In this document: piece after piece, positions 1 through 47,800 of the stretch
Layout of the letters: every line of letters starts with the position of its first letter
Position numbering within the stretch: position 1 is the first letter of the stretch
Assembly (NCBI GenBank): GCA_033675545.1
Contig: JAWDGP010002614.1
Location: 211,001 to 275,000 of the forward strand
Direction: 5' to 3'
Origin: Elysia crispata
Lineage: Eukaryota > Mollusca > Gastropoda > Plakobranchidae
DNA length: 64,000 nt
Notes under the pieces: model-generated
Databases searched by the model: none
What the model saw: only the letters and a program-made list of their open reading frames with translations
Told to the model about the DNA's origin: nothing
Position numbers and translations under genes: made by a program

Positions 1-307
1 TTGGCTCTCTTTGCATACCTATATTCTATTTATCAGTTTGTCCTGTTGTGAATTGTGAAGGATCTTATTTTGATTGTGTATGTATCTGCTCGCTGTAGTC
101 AGGACCCCAACTAGCGCACGTTCTCGTCACTCTCGTTCCAGCCCTCAAAGTGACAGGACGCGTTTCTTACTGTCTTAAGGTTTTTTTTTTTAAAGATCTA
201 CACCACGTGGGGACCAATGTTCCATTTTTATGTTCCTTAATTAAAGAAAAATTAATGCAGCTCATTCGTGAATCGTGTGCAAACTAAAATTTATTTTTTA
301 ATCTTTG

Positions 308-310
<3 letters not shown>

Positions 311-368
<58 letters not shown>

Positions 369-376
369 CATTATTA
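311..376. repeat. (TTA)n microsatellite
   Basis: About 20 TTA units with one TCA interruption. Confidence 0.95.
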
Positions 377-736
377 CAAAAAAGATGTTTAGAAATGAGA
401 CTAAATAATTTTTTCTCCGAATAAAATCCAAAATAAATTGCAAAACAAATCCACTAGCTACCTTACTTTTATATTCGCTATGATCCGGGCTCGGTTAATG
501 ACTTAAAGTTTTAGGTTGTTATTTCCCTTGACATTAAGATGACTGCTAAGCAGAGGCGAGCGGCGCCCAGCAGACGTAGTATTGAGCCGGTTGTTTTATT
601 CAGTGTGCTCTGTACGATGTGCGAGGGAAAAGTTGAACTTAGTCCAGAGGTCGAGAATGAGTGTACTCTTCGAGTGAGCATGTGGTCGACTGCTGGGCGC
701 CACTTTATTCTTCCTTCCATTCTTCTTCTAAGTCAT

Positions 737-906
<170 letters not shown>

Positions 907-907
<1 letters not shown>

Positions 908-1773
908 CTAAGGTTCTAGCTCTTATTATTCTTGCTTATATTAACCCAGTGGTTCGCCTCCTCTAGATCTAAATTTGAAACTGCTATATATCTGAGGCAT
1001 ACATAAATTATTGTTATCGTCCGTCCTAGATGTTGGTGCGTCCAATGGCAAATGTGGTGCTTCCGGATTCAATGGTTGTCTTTGGTGCGATATGGGCTTT
1101 ACCAATCAAGATTGCAAGTCACTCAGGGAGGCTTAGTAAATTTATACCTTCGCCATGAAACTCTCTTTTTAGGGAACGTAGTGGTGTATTGGTATAAGCT
1201 ATGTTCTCTTCGAGTGGTAAGGCGATGGGTGCCGAAGCATCTATAAATCGATGGTTCTAATCCCACCAATTCAAGCATTTTCGGTCATTTTCACTTGAAA
1301 GCCTTACCCTAACCACTGCTGGGCACTACCTAAGGTTCTAGCTCTTATTATTCTTACTTATAATAACCCGGTGGTTTGCCTCCTTTAGATCTAAATTTGA
1401 AACTGCTATAAATTTGAGGCATACATATTGTTATCGTTCGTCCTAGATGTTTGTGCGTCCAATGGCAAGTGTGGTGCTTCCGGATTCAATGGTTGTCTTT
1501 GGTGCGATATGGGCTTTACCAATCAAGATAGCAAGTCATTCAGGGAGGCTTAGTAAATACCTTCGCCATGAAACTCTCTTTTTAGGGAACGTAGTGGTGT
1601 ATTGGTATAAGCTATGTTCTCTTTGAGTGTTAAGGCGATGGGTGCCGAAGCATCTATAAATTGATGGTTCTATTCCCACCAATTCAAGCACTTTCGATCA
1701 TTTTCACTTGAAAGCTTTACCCTTACACTGCTGGGCACTACCTAAGGTTCTAGCTCTTATTATTCTTACTTAT
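907..1773. repeat. Tandem unit of 412-422 bp, two full copies plus the start of a third
   Basis: CCTAAGGTTCTAGCTC recurs at 907, 1329 and 1741. Copies 907-1328 and 1329-1740 are almost identical throughout. The third stops after about 33 bases, where a CTG/CTA array begins. Copy 1 is preceded by a CTA array, so each end of the block touches a trinucleotide repeat. No protein family was recognised. Confidence 0.9.
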
Positions 1774-1792
1774 GCTGCTGCTGCTGCTGCTG

Positions 1793-1865
<73 letters not shown>

Positions 1866-1882
1866 AACTACCACTACGACTA
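1774..1882. repeat. (CTG)n/(CTA)n compound microsatellite
   Basis: Six CTG units followed by about 24 CTA units with a degenerate end. Confidence 0.95.
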
Positions 1883-2699
1883 CTAACTTGCTGCTGCAAT
1901 TTCTGCCTAGCTATTAAAGTTAATTTAATGTTTCGACTGTTGTCGTTTATTTTATTTATTTATTATTATTATTATTTATTTTTTTTGAGCATGCCCCTCA
2001 GTGAGATTGTGTGTGCGCTAGACTGAGAGTGCATAATCTACATTGTATGTTTTCTAGTAGGGCTTGGCTCTCTATGACACTGGGCTGAAAGACGGTTTAG
2101 TTAGTGGTGTAAGTACCACCCATTTTTGCATGATTGTTGATTTACTTTGTAAATTATAACTTAATTGCTCTTATACTTAATCTCTGCGACTGTAAATTGA
2201 TATGTTGTAACACTTTATTGCACACAGCGGGTCTGGTTGGGTTTTATTTTTATTTCGTTTTTATTACTTTGGATTTTATCTCCTTGGGTTTTATTTCCCT
2301 GAATTTTTATTTCCTTGGTTTTTATTTTTTCCGAATTCTGGATTAGCTGAACTCTGTTGGTTGGTTTATAATTCTGACGGAAATTGTATCTTGTGAAAGG
2401 GTCCCAATTTTTAATTATTAATAACCAGAATACAATAATAACTTACTACAAAAAGAACGATCACTTTTTTCACGCCACCAGACAAAATTCTTGTCTAATC
2501 ACTAACGTTAAGTCTCGTTTTTTCGTACGAGATTTACACGCACACAAGCAAAATACCTCTCCAATCACCGACGTACTGTTGTCTCCAAACTACGAAGTCT
2601 AAACCGGATGTACATTCAACACACTGTGTTGAGTGTGTTCGGTGTATACTGTATGCCGACTGCACTGTAAACTCCGGACGGAAACAACAATATCACACA

Positions 2700-2990
2700 A
2701 TTTCTAGTATAACTCGAATCTAGATTTGTCGTAAACTTAATGATCTACATCCAGATTTTAGATAGAAAATAAAAATAGCAAGGCACGTATCCGGATTTAA
2801 ATCTAAATCATAGTAAAACAAGAACATCTAGATCTAGACTAGAATCTAGATCTAGATCTAGGTCTAATCTAGAAAAATTATTTCCGAAATATCGGATAGA
2901 TCTAATCTAGATCTAGATCTAGACTCTTCATACCCTCTAGATTAGTCTAGACGAGAATTTTGAATCAAGATAAGATTTGTATCTAACTCT
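2700..2990. repeat. TCTAGATC-rich palindromic simple sequence next to ERp44 exon 1
   Basis: Many overlapping TCTAGA and AGATCT motifs. Shorter runs recur at about 6880-6935, 7130-7150, 10960, 17095-17195 and 27780. Function unknown. Confidence 0.75.
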
Positions 2991-3017
2991 AGGATCTGGA
3001 TATACTTGAAAGGAGAC

Positions 3018-37123
<34,106 letters not shown>

Positions 37124-37251
37124 GGGAGTGTAGACTAAACTAAAATGATATGTTCTTTTTAAAGCTACAAAAGAGTGTGTTTGAGTGTTGGAATGCCTTT
37201 CTAGGGAGCAGGCTTCTTGGTTTTTTTAATTTTTGTTTTGCTGTGAAAGGA

Positions 37252-37269
37252 AATAAAGATTCTAATAAA
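37252..37269 (+). terminator. Polyadenylation signals of ERp44
   Basis: Two AATAAA hexamers (37252-37257 and 37264-37269) lie about 130 bases after the ERp44 stop, giving a short 3' UTR. Further AATAAA motifs downstream mean that longer isoforms cannot be excluded. Confidence 0.6.
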
Positions 37270-38402
37270 TTATAAATTTTTTATTTTTCTCTAAATTTAT
37301 TTGTGATATGCTTAGTGTGGAATTTGGGTATGATTGGAGCGCACTTACTCAAAACTGTTGTATGGCCTAAATGACGTTTGTCTTAGATATTAATATTATG
37401 AAATATTCTTACTTGTGTATTTACTATTGTGGAGGAATCATTTTGTTTTAAACAATGCAAAATGAAAAAAGAAAAAAAATTGCATAGGAAGAAAATAGAG
37501 TGGGGAGGAAATATGAGTGTTCTATTTGATGTTGAAAATGATAGTTGTTTTGAATTATCTTTCCTTAACATTTCATAGGATAATTGAATATTGAACATCA
37601 GTTGTCTGTTATCAAAAGTGTTAGTAAAAAACATCAGTAGGATAGGATTTAATATAGAAGTTCAGTGCAAATTTCTTTACAATTTGTAGCACAAACTTTT
37701 CTTTGGGTAACAAGTTTAATAAATTGTAAGTCTAAAAGGGTTTTTTTTTTAACTTTCAGATTGATTGTTTAATGCATAGTTATGGGGTTGGTAACTTTTC
37801 TTTTTTTTAATTAGTTGTCAAACCTAGAGTGTGCTGTTTTTGGTCTTAAAATATTCCTGTTTTGCATGACATCTGTTATATATTTAAGGTTTATTCATTT
37901 TTGCTATAACGGGAGTGGAATTCTCATGATATGCCTTACGAAATAATGTCATTCTTTGGTAAAAATACAAAATATGTACAAATTAATTTTTTTGCAAATA
38001 ATGCTTGTTTGATTTTTTTCCTTTAAACTTGACTTAGCTTTATTTATAGCACAACTCTAAGGTGGTGGTAAAACTATCAATGAATTGTGTTCATATGTAA
38101 TAGATAATTTAAATTTTTTATTTTATCTTTTCCGTATATGCATGCAGATTTTAAATCACCTACAAAGTTTTTGCTCTTTACTACAAAGGTGTATTGATAT
38201 ATTTCTTTCAGTCTTTATGAATTGTCACAATTGTTCAAATTCTCGGACCATCATATTTTAATGGCAGATAGTGATTCTCAATATGGTAATAAACTCACAA
38301 CAGTCTGGTTTTGTAGAATTTAATAACAGTGCTTAAGTCAAAAAGCTAACACATATGATGTTTACAAAACTGTATTGTATGAAAATTATTTTATTTATTT
38401 CC
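37270..38402. other. Intergenic, AT-rich, nothing recognised
   Basis: Region after the ERp44 polyadenylation signals. It could include a longer 3' UTR. No exon or repeat family was seen. Confidence 0.5.
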
Positions 38403-39103
38403 TTAACTCAACCCCACCTAAGTAACTCCAGCTCAGGTAAAGCCCTGACCCTAAGAGAAGGGACGTAACTATGTTCAGTAAATAGATCGATACGTTTAAA
38501 AAAATATTGCAGTCAAACAAAACAAGATAAGATTATGAAATAAAGTGTAAAAAATCTAGAGGTCTTGAACTTTTAATAAAACAAGGTTTTATGATAGTAA
38601 ATCAATTTTCGAAGACTTCTCCTTCACTGTAGGCCGACTCCATCACCATTTCAGTTTTTTTTTCACCATCAACATCACAATCTGACTCCTGATCTCAAAC
38701 AGGCAATGATCATTATTTTATACTAATTGTAGGGATAACCATGCAGATAACCAAAATAAACGGTTTCTGTAGCATCCCCAAGATGATTCAAATGATCATC
38801 CATCCTAATTCAAAGTTAAGATCCAGCCAAGGCCTTGAAATTGCCGAAAATGCGGACAAAAAACGGTCAATTTTGAAGTGCGTTTTTAGATCTAAATTTA
38901 GTCTGCAAACGAAATTAAAGTAACCGAAACAAAGTCTAAACTATCCTCTAAACATAAATGAGGTTTGCACGAGATTTCCAGTAGTTATAAGGAAAGAAAG
39001 TAGACACCCAGAAAGTGAAAGTAAAAGGATGACGTGCGATATAGGTACACAATATAGTGGTCCATACAGGCGACGGCGGGCAATATAGGTGGGGTTGAGT
39101 TAA
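38403..39103. mobile_element. 701-bp element with 18-bp perfect terminal inverted repeats
   Basis: TTAACTCAACCCCACCTA at 38403-38420 is exactly inverted at 39086-39103. Both ends carry TTAA, the target of piggyBac-type elements. No transposase domain. A truncated copy sits at 26548-27149. A MITE by size and structure; superfamily inferred only from TTAA. Confidence 0.8.
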
Positions 39104-41436
39104 TTCTCTCTTGTATATCGGCTATTATCCAGTTTACATAATAATCAAAGATTCTTCATTTCAGAGCCTTTTTAGCCATGAACTTGAAAACATAACTTTC
39201 CACGCTCTAATTTTTTTTGGGGGGAACTATTGTGAAATCTGTTTCAGCAACCAAAATGGAATAAGGCATTAACTATAGGCAAATGCAAAAACAACTTGCG
39301 GTGTCTGATTTATTGCTTTTTGTGAACTATATTATGTATACTTTTTTGATGAGACTTCATTTGTTTTTCGTTTTGTTTTGTTTTTTTCGTTGGTATCTGT
39401 CTTGCATGTTGACAAAAGTTTACCTCTGCTGCTGCAGTAATCATACAATCAATTCTAGTTGCCTGTCATATTTCACTTTGCTCGGCACGACATTGTGTGT
39501 CCATTAAGATGCTCTGCAATGGTCTAATTGAATTTACTATGACCCATTCAAAGCAACACATCAAGGCAATGCAGGAGGTTAGAATGTGCATCCTAACCCT
39601 GTCATAGCTCTATGATAAACTGTAGGCCCAAACCTCTTCTTGTATAGCCCTCAATATCATAGGAAGGGCAGATTATGTAGACTAGCTACATTTGTTACAA
39701 CCGCCTATGGTATCCAAGGTAGCTGACTACCATCATAACCCAACATTCACACGGTGGGCGCAGACTAAAGATGCTGTCAGCAGGCATGTTTTTTTTTATA
39801 CTGGCACTGTTGGGTAACTGCAAATCTATGCTTGCACGGTTCCATGTAGAGATACTTTGCATTAAACTAGGATTTCACTGTATTCGTTTCATTTTGTCAT
39901 TAGATGTGATTAACAACCATCAGAAAATTTTGATAGTAGGCTTAGGTGTGGGGTAGAAGAAACAAATTTAAAGGGAGCAATTAACATGTTTTAAAACATC
40001 TTAAAGGTGACATACATTATGGATTGCGGTACTTGCTGAAGCTTAGGACTGCTTTTGCATGATACTTCTTGTACTTAATGTAAGCTTTGTAAATTTATAG
40101 AAAAGTCATTTGTCTGAGCAAACAATTATTTAGCTTATTCATTTGATGAAATTTTTTAAAATCTCCAACCATTTCTAGATGACATCCAAGTTCAGTATGC
40201 TATCCATTAATGACTAAAACAGATTTACATTTAAATCTCTGCCTTTTCAAAGTAGACACTGGTGAACATTCTTGTTTGGTTTTACATTTTACGGCTGCTC
40301 TTTTGCTCAGTGGATAAAAAGTAGTGACTTTTTGAAGACAGTTTTCAATTTTTAAAACTCCTCAAATAATTGCGAAAGAGACTAAAATTAGATCTGTTTA
40401 GATGGAAATGATTCAGAGATTTAATCAAAACCTGAAGAAGAATTTCCATTGCCAGCTTACAGAGATGAAGAAACTGAACTGAGGCCTTATCTTGATTCCT
40501 CCGCTCCCTCCATCTATTGACTTTGCCTGCTTTCATCCCTGATCTAGCACCTACAAATGTTTCTTTACTGAAAAGAAGGCAATACAATTTTTTAAAATTA
40601 AACTGATTCCTGATGAAAAGATCAAAGCTTTAAGTTTACCATTTGCAGCAACTTAGATGAATTTCACTCAGTTCAATTGTACATAAAATTTCTGAATGAT
40701 AGTCTTGAACAAGAGAAAGGCATAATTTATAGGAGCATTTATTTCATGGAAATCAGAGTTTATCGAATTTTTGTTCAAACTTCATTGGGGGTAAGCTTTG
40801 TGATGAGAGTTATCTTTGTCTTCTAATAAAGTAGTATACATTTTTATTCTCAACTTTTTTTTTCTAAAAATTGTTTTTTTTTTTTTCTTGAGAAATTATA
40901 TTCCCCACATAATAAATCAGGGAGAAGTCTTTCACCTTGTAATCTAGGTTAAAATGCAAAAATGTAGCAGCAAAAGGTATTTTCATGTTAAAAATTGTCT
41001 TGGTCACTGGTATAGTGGTAATAAGGGTATATTATGATTTGCAATAAAATCATCTTTGAGAGGGCGTGCCATGTGTTTTTTTTTTATATTAGGAATCACT
41101 GTTCATGGTTATGAAAGTAATTCACAAGTGATTTTTTCCAGCATAGCCCCACCTTGATTTCTGGGTCTGCCGAGAATGGAACAGGAGCTACCATTGATTT
41201 TCATATACTGTCATAGAATAGTTTTGCAAGAAAATAGAAAAGTGTGTTTACAGTATGTCAAAGACTCGAACAGAAGGGAAGAGTCTGTATTTTCTGAAAT
41301 ATTTTCAGAAGAGATAGATATCTCAACGTGGCTTCCAGATCGAAAGGTATCAAGAGATTAAGAGCATAATGAAGACTAAATTTTGGCCAACTTTACTGCT
41401 TTTTCTATGTTTCATCTAACCTTGTTTATAATTCAA
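39104..41436. other. Intergenic, nothing recognised
   Basis: AT-rich sequence with short open frames lacking recognisable domains or paired splice sites. Confidence 0.45.
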
Positions 41437-42167
41437 TTAACCCTGTGAACCTTGGGCTCCTGAGGCTTAAAATCACCTGCACTTAGGCTCCTGAGTCAAA
41501 ATGAGGCATTTTCATACCAACTCACTGAATTCATGCTTATGAGGCTATTTCTGCTTAGATTTACATAAAACTTCACAATAACTTGACTGAGAGTCTTACC
41601 CTACTGCTAGCACCAGTATTGAAAGTGGTACATTAGCATCACCACTGTCAGTAGGATTGTTTACACCCACTAGGTCTACATCTAGGAGCTCTTGATATAT
41701 CATTTGAATCAGAAGAAACACTAGGTCTAGAACTAGAGCTAGCTCTATTTTCATTGTCACTATCGCTGCTTTCTGATTTTAGTTCACTGTCTGGATAACT
41801 AGCATTTAATTCCTGTTCATCCTCAAAATTGTCCAAATCATGTAAAACCTCATCAGCTGTGAACAGATGCTGACGTATGTTAGCTTCGCCCTAGGTAGGC
41901 ACTTGAGAAAGAGACCGTTTCAATACTTTCATGTTGAAAACAAAGGTAGAATTCAGGATAGTTTGTGGTCCATGGGCACAGCCATTGTGAGAAATGATGT
42001 AGGAACATGTGGTTTGAAGGTTGAAGCTGTTTGGGTGATTAAATTTAGAAAGAGTGTCAGAGAAGTCTAAATTTAAGGCCTAGACAGAGCGATCTCAGGG
42101 TGGCATTCGATACAGTAGTGTGTATTGTCATGCAACCTGAGGATTGCACTCGGGGTCATCGAGTTAA
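41437..42167 (-). pseudogene. piggyBac-like relic with N-terminal transposase fragment
   Basis: On the minus strand, about 41881-41648 reads HLFTADEVLHDLDNFEDEQE followed by an acidic, Ser-rich stretch, like the N-terminus of PGBD-type transposases (a TAEEALxxL motif followed by Asp/Ser-rich sequence). TTAACCCTGTGAACC at 41437 has the TTAA+CCC form of a piggyBac end, followed by two GGCTCCTGAG repeats. A weaker matching end, TTAACTCGATGACCCC (reverse complement), lies at 42167. The catalytic domain is absent. Confidence 0.5.
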
Positions 42168-44712
42168 ACTAACTTCAAGATAAGTTCAAAAGGCACAAAA
42201 GTATTTCTTTGTCATTGACCTTTTCTTTCTTGTAAGCATGGTTTTACATTGTTTCTTGGCCCTTTGTGAACTAGATTAGAAGCAATATGCTTTGATTTAA
42301 ATATTTCACCTTTTTGTTTTTTTTCAATACCCCAAGATTACTTTTTGGGGGGGATTTGGATAAGAGGAGTTAAACTTAAAAAGTTATTTTAATTGTTCAT
42401 TTTGGATTTTTTACAAAATTCATTTACTTTTTTGCCTGTTTCCAAGGCTTTTTATCCCTCATGTTATTGGTTGCTTTCTACTATTTAGCAAAAATCATTC
42501 TGTGGTATGTTTTTAAGATATAACTTCTTATTTCTAAGCATAACCTTTTAGCAGTCTTGACTGATTGTTGTGATTAAAAATGTTACTTTCTAGTTTTCGC
42601 TATTATAATTATTTTTTGTTGATAAATATTTATATGTTTTGGTACATAAGGAAATGAAAAATCAAAGATGGCACCACTAAACTAAAGAATTTTTGGAAGA
42701 ATAAAAAGTGCAATAAATTTGATCTACCATTGTGCAGCAGAATAGCTGTCTAAGGTACAGAAAATTTTTTTAAAATAATTCCTTCGATTTGTTTTCGGAT
42801 GTATTAAATGTACCTATGACTGTATGAGTGATTTTTATAATTTTAAAGGTCATCAGAAAGTACAGGCCATTGGTTTTAAACTATACTGAACATTTTAAGC
42901 CACACAGGATTGAGAAAATACCATGTTGCCAAGTTGATGTGAAATGCAGAGAAGCATTTTTTTTTATATAGATTTTTTACATTAACCATTTAAGTAAATC
43001 GAAATTTAAGTACACATCTTTGTTGAAGAGGCAGTCCAATTTTTTTTGTTTTTACTTAAATAGATTTTATTAAATAGGGCCTGCTATTAATATAGTCATA
43101 TATCTGATAGATAAATAATTTTGTTTGGATGAGCAGGATCTTTCTTATTTTTGGTTTAAAGTAAATTTCAATTTTTTTTTTTATCCTTGTGCAGCTACTT
43201 TTAAAACTGAATCAGTCCCACACTTAAAGTGCCAATTCAGTAATTTTTTCTCTTTCATTAATTTTTTTCCATTCATCTTCATTCATGGTCTCATCAGCAG
43301 TTATTAGCATGTTGAATCTTCGTGGCATTATAAAAAAAAAAAACGGTTATCGGCTACTTTATGACTTTTCAGATTTTCTCGTATTTTGAATTTGAATAAC
43401 AGTTCAGAATTTTAATAAAAATTCTAAGTTATCTACTAAATAGTTTCATCTGAAAATTTGTATGGACCATAAGCCCTTTCCTTATACTTTCATTTCTAAT
43501 TCTTTAAATATTATAGATGAGATTCAATCCCTAGTTGGTATCTGGTATTGGGAGGATAATGTGTCTCATTTTTGATGACATAAGGATTTTTATTATGTAA
43601 CTATGAAAAGTTGAGTTAATTTGTATAGGAAAATAGACCAATTAGTATGTCTTATCAGAGATGAATAACTTGTTTCCTAACGAGAAAAAAAATTTCTTTG
43701 ATGTCTGTTTTGCACAATTTCGTAAAAAATCGAAATAAAATTTTAAAAAATGAAGCGTATTGTAATGAAAAACATTTTTTTTTCAATTGTTGAACATATA
43801 GTTTTATATGCAACAATAATGTGGAACTGCACTTTTAAATTGAAAAGGCAAAAAAAAATAATAAAAAATTTCAAAAAAACTTTTTTCAGCTTTTTTCTTC
43901 AATTACATGTACTATATAACAGCGTCCTATAGTGATATGTGTAAAGAATGCTTCAAAATTATGATTGTTGCAGCACATGACTTACCTTTGCAATGTTTGA
44001 TTACTTTTAGGCTTGGCTGTGATAAGTAGAAAACACATTTTAATAAGAAAGAGCAGCACTTCTGCTTGGAACCAATTCTTTGACCAATATTTGTTATAAG
44101 AGTATTTTTGTATCTATGATGAGATTGGAGAATCTAGTAAATTATTTTTTTAAGTTCCGTTTGAAGCTTGTGCGCATCTTTCTAAACAAGAATTTTGCCT
44201 TTTTTACATGTGGACCAGTAGAAGTTACAGAGTTTGAACAGCCTTTTCACTAAAAATTCTAATGAGAAGTTACTGTTCAGAGTTATTGTATGGTAATTCA
44301 GGTAATAAATATTTAATCATACATATATAGCACTATTCTTAGTTATTATTTTGTTAACTATCAACTTCAAACTTCAATCAATTTTAACAGCTGTTCAGGT
44401 AATGGTGAAACTTGAGATCAGTCGGCATCTTCTGGACCAGTCGATAGTCCTTAAAGGCTACCTTCCATGTACATGTAGTAACTTCACTGCATGGGCTTCA
44501 TATAATTATAAACCTTGTAGCTTTTTTGTTGCCATGGTCTGAAGATTCTTCACAAAGACTGCCCCCCAAAGGCAAACCAATGTATCTGCAGTTTTTGAGA
44601 AAAATGCAAAAAGCATTTGATGGTCAGCATAAAAACCTCAGATACGTTGTTTTGACAAGTACAAAATTTAAAGTACCGATGAAGATATGTCTCTTTCCCA
44701 TTTACTCAAGTT
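42168..44712. other. Intergenic, nothing recognised
   Basis: Very AT-rich, with scattered AATAAA motifs and no supported exon. Confidence 0.45.
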
Positions 44713-44843
44713 GGATAATACTTTACTTACTTACTTACTGCCCTTTTTGCCGTAGGCAATTAGGGCAGCAGGATAATACTTTACTTACTTACTTACTGCC
44801 CTTTTTGCCGTAGGCAATTAGGGCAGCAGGATAATACTTTAAG
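44713..44843. repeat. 58-bp tandem duplication containing an inverted repeat
   Basis: Two exact 58-bp copies (44713, 44771) plus a 15-base third start. Each contains TTAC runs and CTGCCCT...AGGGCAG arms that can pair into a hairpin. Confidence 0.95.
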
Positions 44844-47800
44844 TAGCAGTTTATACAAACAAATTACAAAATAGGCTTTTCTCAGATGCGTTAGTCTGCC
44901 ATTGGGGGGGCAGAATTGTCTCAATGTGTGCTGGAGCCCTAGAACACAGCATCTGCCTTCTCAAAACAATTTTATCACAATTTAACTTGTTTTTAATCCT
45001 TAGGGATAATGGAGTACATGATGTACTTGATTCAGCCATGTCATGTAGAGTAGTAGAGTGATATTGCATTGATGTTTTATTTTTTTTTGACAATAGAAAG
45101 TTCTTGCAGTCATAGTAAATGCCTTATTATATCTCATTTGACTTGACTCTGCTCATCTTCCTGTTATTAGGATATAAAAAAAAATGTTACTTCAATTTTT
45201 GTTGTTTTTTTTTTGTTTGTTTGTTTTGTTTACAAAATTTTCTGCTTCATAATTGTTTTTGCCTTCCCTTGCACACATTATAGATCTGGGTCGAAAGTCA
45301 GAATTTGGAAGTTTTTACTTTGACAACCAACTAACTATTACAATGATACAGATTTGTAGACAACTGCCAATTGAAGAGCAAATTTTACAACTCACTGTTT
45401 TCACCTCACAGGTATAGTAATAGCAGTGTGGTCTCCAATCAGGCTATCAAAATAAATGTAGGCTGCCTAGGAGGGGATTTTTTTTGCAACGAGCATGGCA
45501 AAAAAACTGCAAAAAATACCACATTATGGAATCATGCCATATAACTTAATTTTGGCAGTTCTGATATTATCCGAACTTAAAATTTTATCAGTTGCCAATT
45601 CATTTAGTCACTCTTCAATGAGTGCCTGGTTTGAGAAAGCTCGGCAAGTGTATAGGATGTATATTTCTCTGTTGTCTTATAGGCACTATTGTTTTAGAGA
45701 TATCACATGTAGCAGCTAATGTCATAATTATATTAATCCAATGCTACTTATTAGTTTGTTGCCAGAGAAGGGATTTCAGGGAGAGCCGCCCTGCACGAAA
45801 AGTAGAATGATTTTGCGGCATTGCAAAGGGCGAAACTGAAGAATTGGGCATGTCATATTAATATATATATTTAAATATATATATTATATATCATTTTTAA
45901 AATTACTTTTTGTGCTAAGTAAATAGCTTAGTCCATAAAGTAAAGGAGAAAAGTAATGCTCATGCAGACAAATTTTACCGACTGGTCACCAATAGCCACT
46001 GGGACCATAGGATTCAAACCAAGTTACTACTTCATATAAGTATGTATTAAATCTTGTTGACATACCCTAATAAACCTTTCAGATTCTCATGTCTGGACTG
46101 GCTGAGAAAATGAAGTCCTCATGTTGACATGAGATCTCTCTCACATCCTGCTTTTCAAATTTTATTTGCAATACTCTATTTTTTTTTAATTGATCATTGT
46201 CATTGAGAAAGAGTAGAGGATCGTTTGTATGTATGTAATCAAACATATTGTAAAGATCACAGGACAGTCCTACCAACTCCAGAGGTCTGTTAGGTCAAAT
46301 TTGTGGATAATTTAAGGCCAATGGAGAGTCTCTGTAGACATATTTTTGTACATCATATTACATTCAAGGTGGAATTTTGATCATCAAAACTATTTTATCT
46401 GTTCCCAAGCTGTTGATAAGCTTGAAGTAAATGTGAATGTTAAGTATGTATCTTTTGAGTTCAATAAAAGTTATGTAATTTAAAAAAATTTTTAAAAAAT
46501 GATTCTATTTTTCTTTCTATCAAAATGTCTTGTAGAGCTCTGCAAAAACACGAAGATTTGAAACAAAAGTTGCACTAGATGTATACCTCTGTTCTATTTA
46601 TTTTTTTTTTTTTTTTCATTTTTTAACGAAAATTTTAAAACTATTTTGAATCAAATTTCTCATAAAGAGTAAATTACACTTATCGTCTAATCCTTGAAGA
46701 AAACTTTCCTAGTAATGCTGAGAGTAAAACAAATATAGGCCTGTGTAAAGTCAAATCATGTTTACCCTACCATTAGTATAATTTCGTGTTATATTTTCTA
46801 ATTGATCCTTTCAATGGCAAGTTGATTAGACACATTTATTGTTGTGACCCAACTTTTAGAAGTTAGGTTCAATTTGACCACAAACCTCATTAGTAAGGGG
46901 ATCATATCCTGTAATTTTTTTTTTATGGCGATTCTTGATTTCTTTACCTAGTCCAGGCCAGATCAACACTTTAATCAGTCTAAGAAATACCATGGATCGT
47001 AAAAGGCACTGCAAAAAATTTATTCTTGATAATTAGTTTTCATGGTTAACTATGAGATGAAGAGACCAAACTATTATGCCCACAACACTATAGAATTTGA
47101 AAGAACACAACTAAGGTGAGTCTGTACCTGTGAAAAAAACTCCGCATATCAAAACTTTTTTAGGATCTACTAAACAACGCAGACAACCATGGCATGAGCG
47201 CAATGTTAATGCTTTTTATAGAGCTAACTTTTAAACACAGAATAAAAACCTCTACTATTATTAAAGTCTCATTAATGTGAATAATTTATTTTTTCACATT
47301 AAAAATGTCAACATCGCAGATGTAATATAAGTGGGCAGAATTAGACCTAAACTCTAGGGACTGCAAACATCTTTTTGGTTTAACTAACTTTATCCTTAAC
47401 AAAAATTGATTCAGTAATCAAGAATCATTTTGCTTCAACAATGTTAAACTGCATATTTAGGAAATTTTCATTTTAATTTGCCTAAACCAATAAGAAGTTG
47501 GTTCCTTTGATTTTCACAAAATTGGAATCAGGAAGGTTTCATGAGGAGACTGTTGGTGCCTAATCTAGAATCGGGATCCATGTCTACTCTAGAAATAGAA
47601 CTCAACATGGATTAGGATTATATTGGATAAATTTCATATTCTATTTCTTCAAAGGCCAACGACAAGCAACAACGGTGGCAAAAGCAGCATTAAAGTTTGT
47701 TATGAGAAGATTGAAACTGTCTCAAACTCAAAAGTCTGTGAGTCAGCCTCTATGATGAGGGGTCTTTATCAGATTACAGTAAGAACCATAGGAAATCTCA

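Noticed and set aside
45925..46020. tRNA-like A and B boxes
   Set aside because: Spacing is about 85 bases with no cloverleaf or discriminator; too weak to call.
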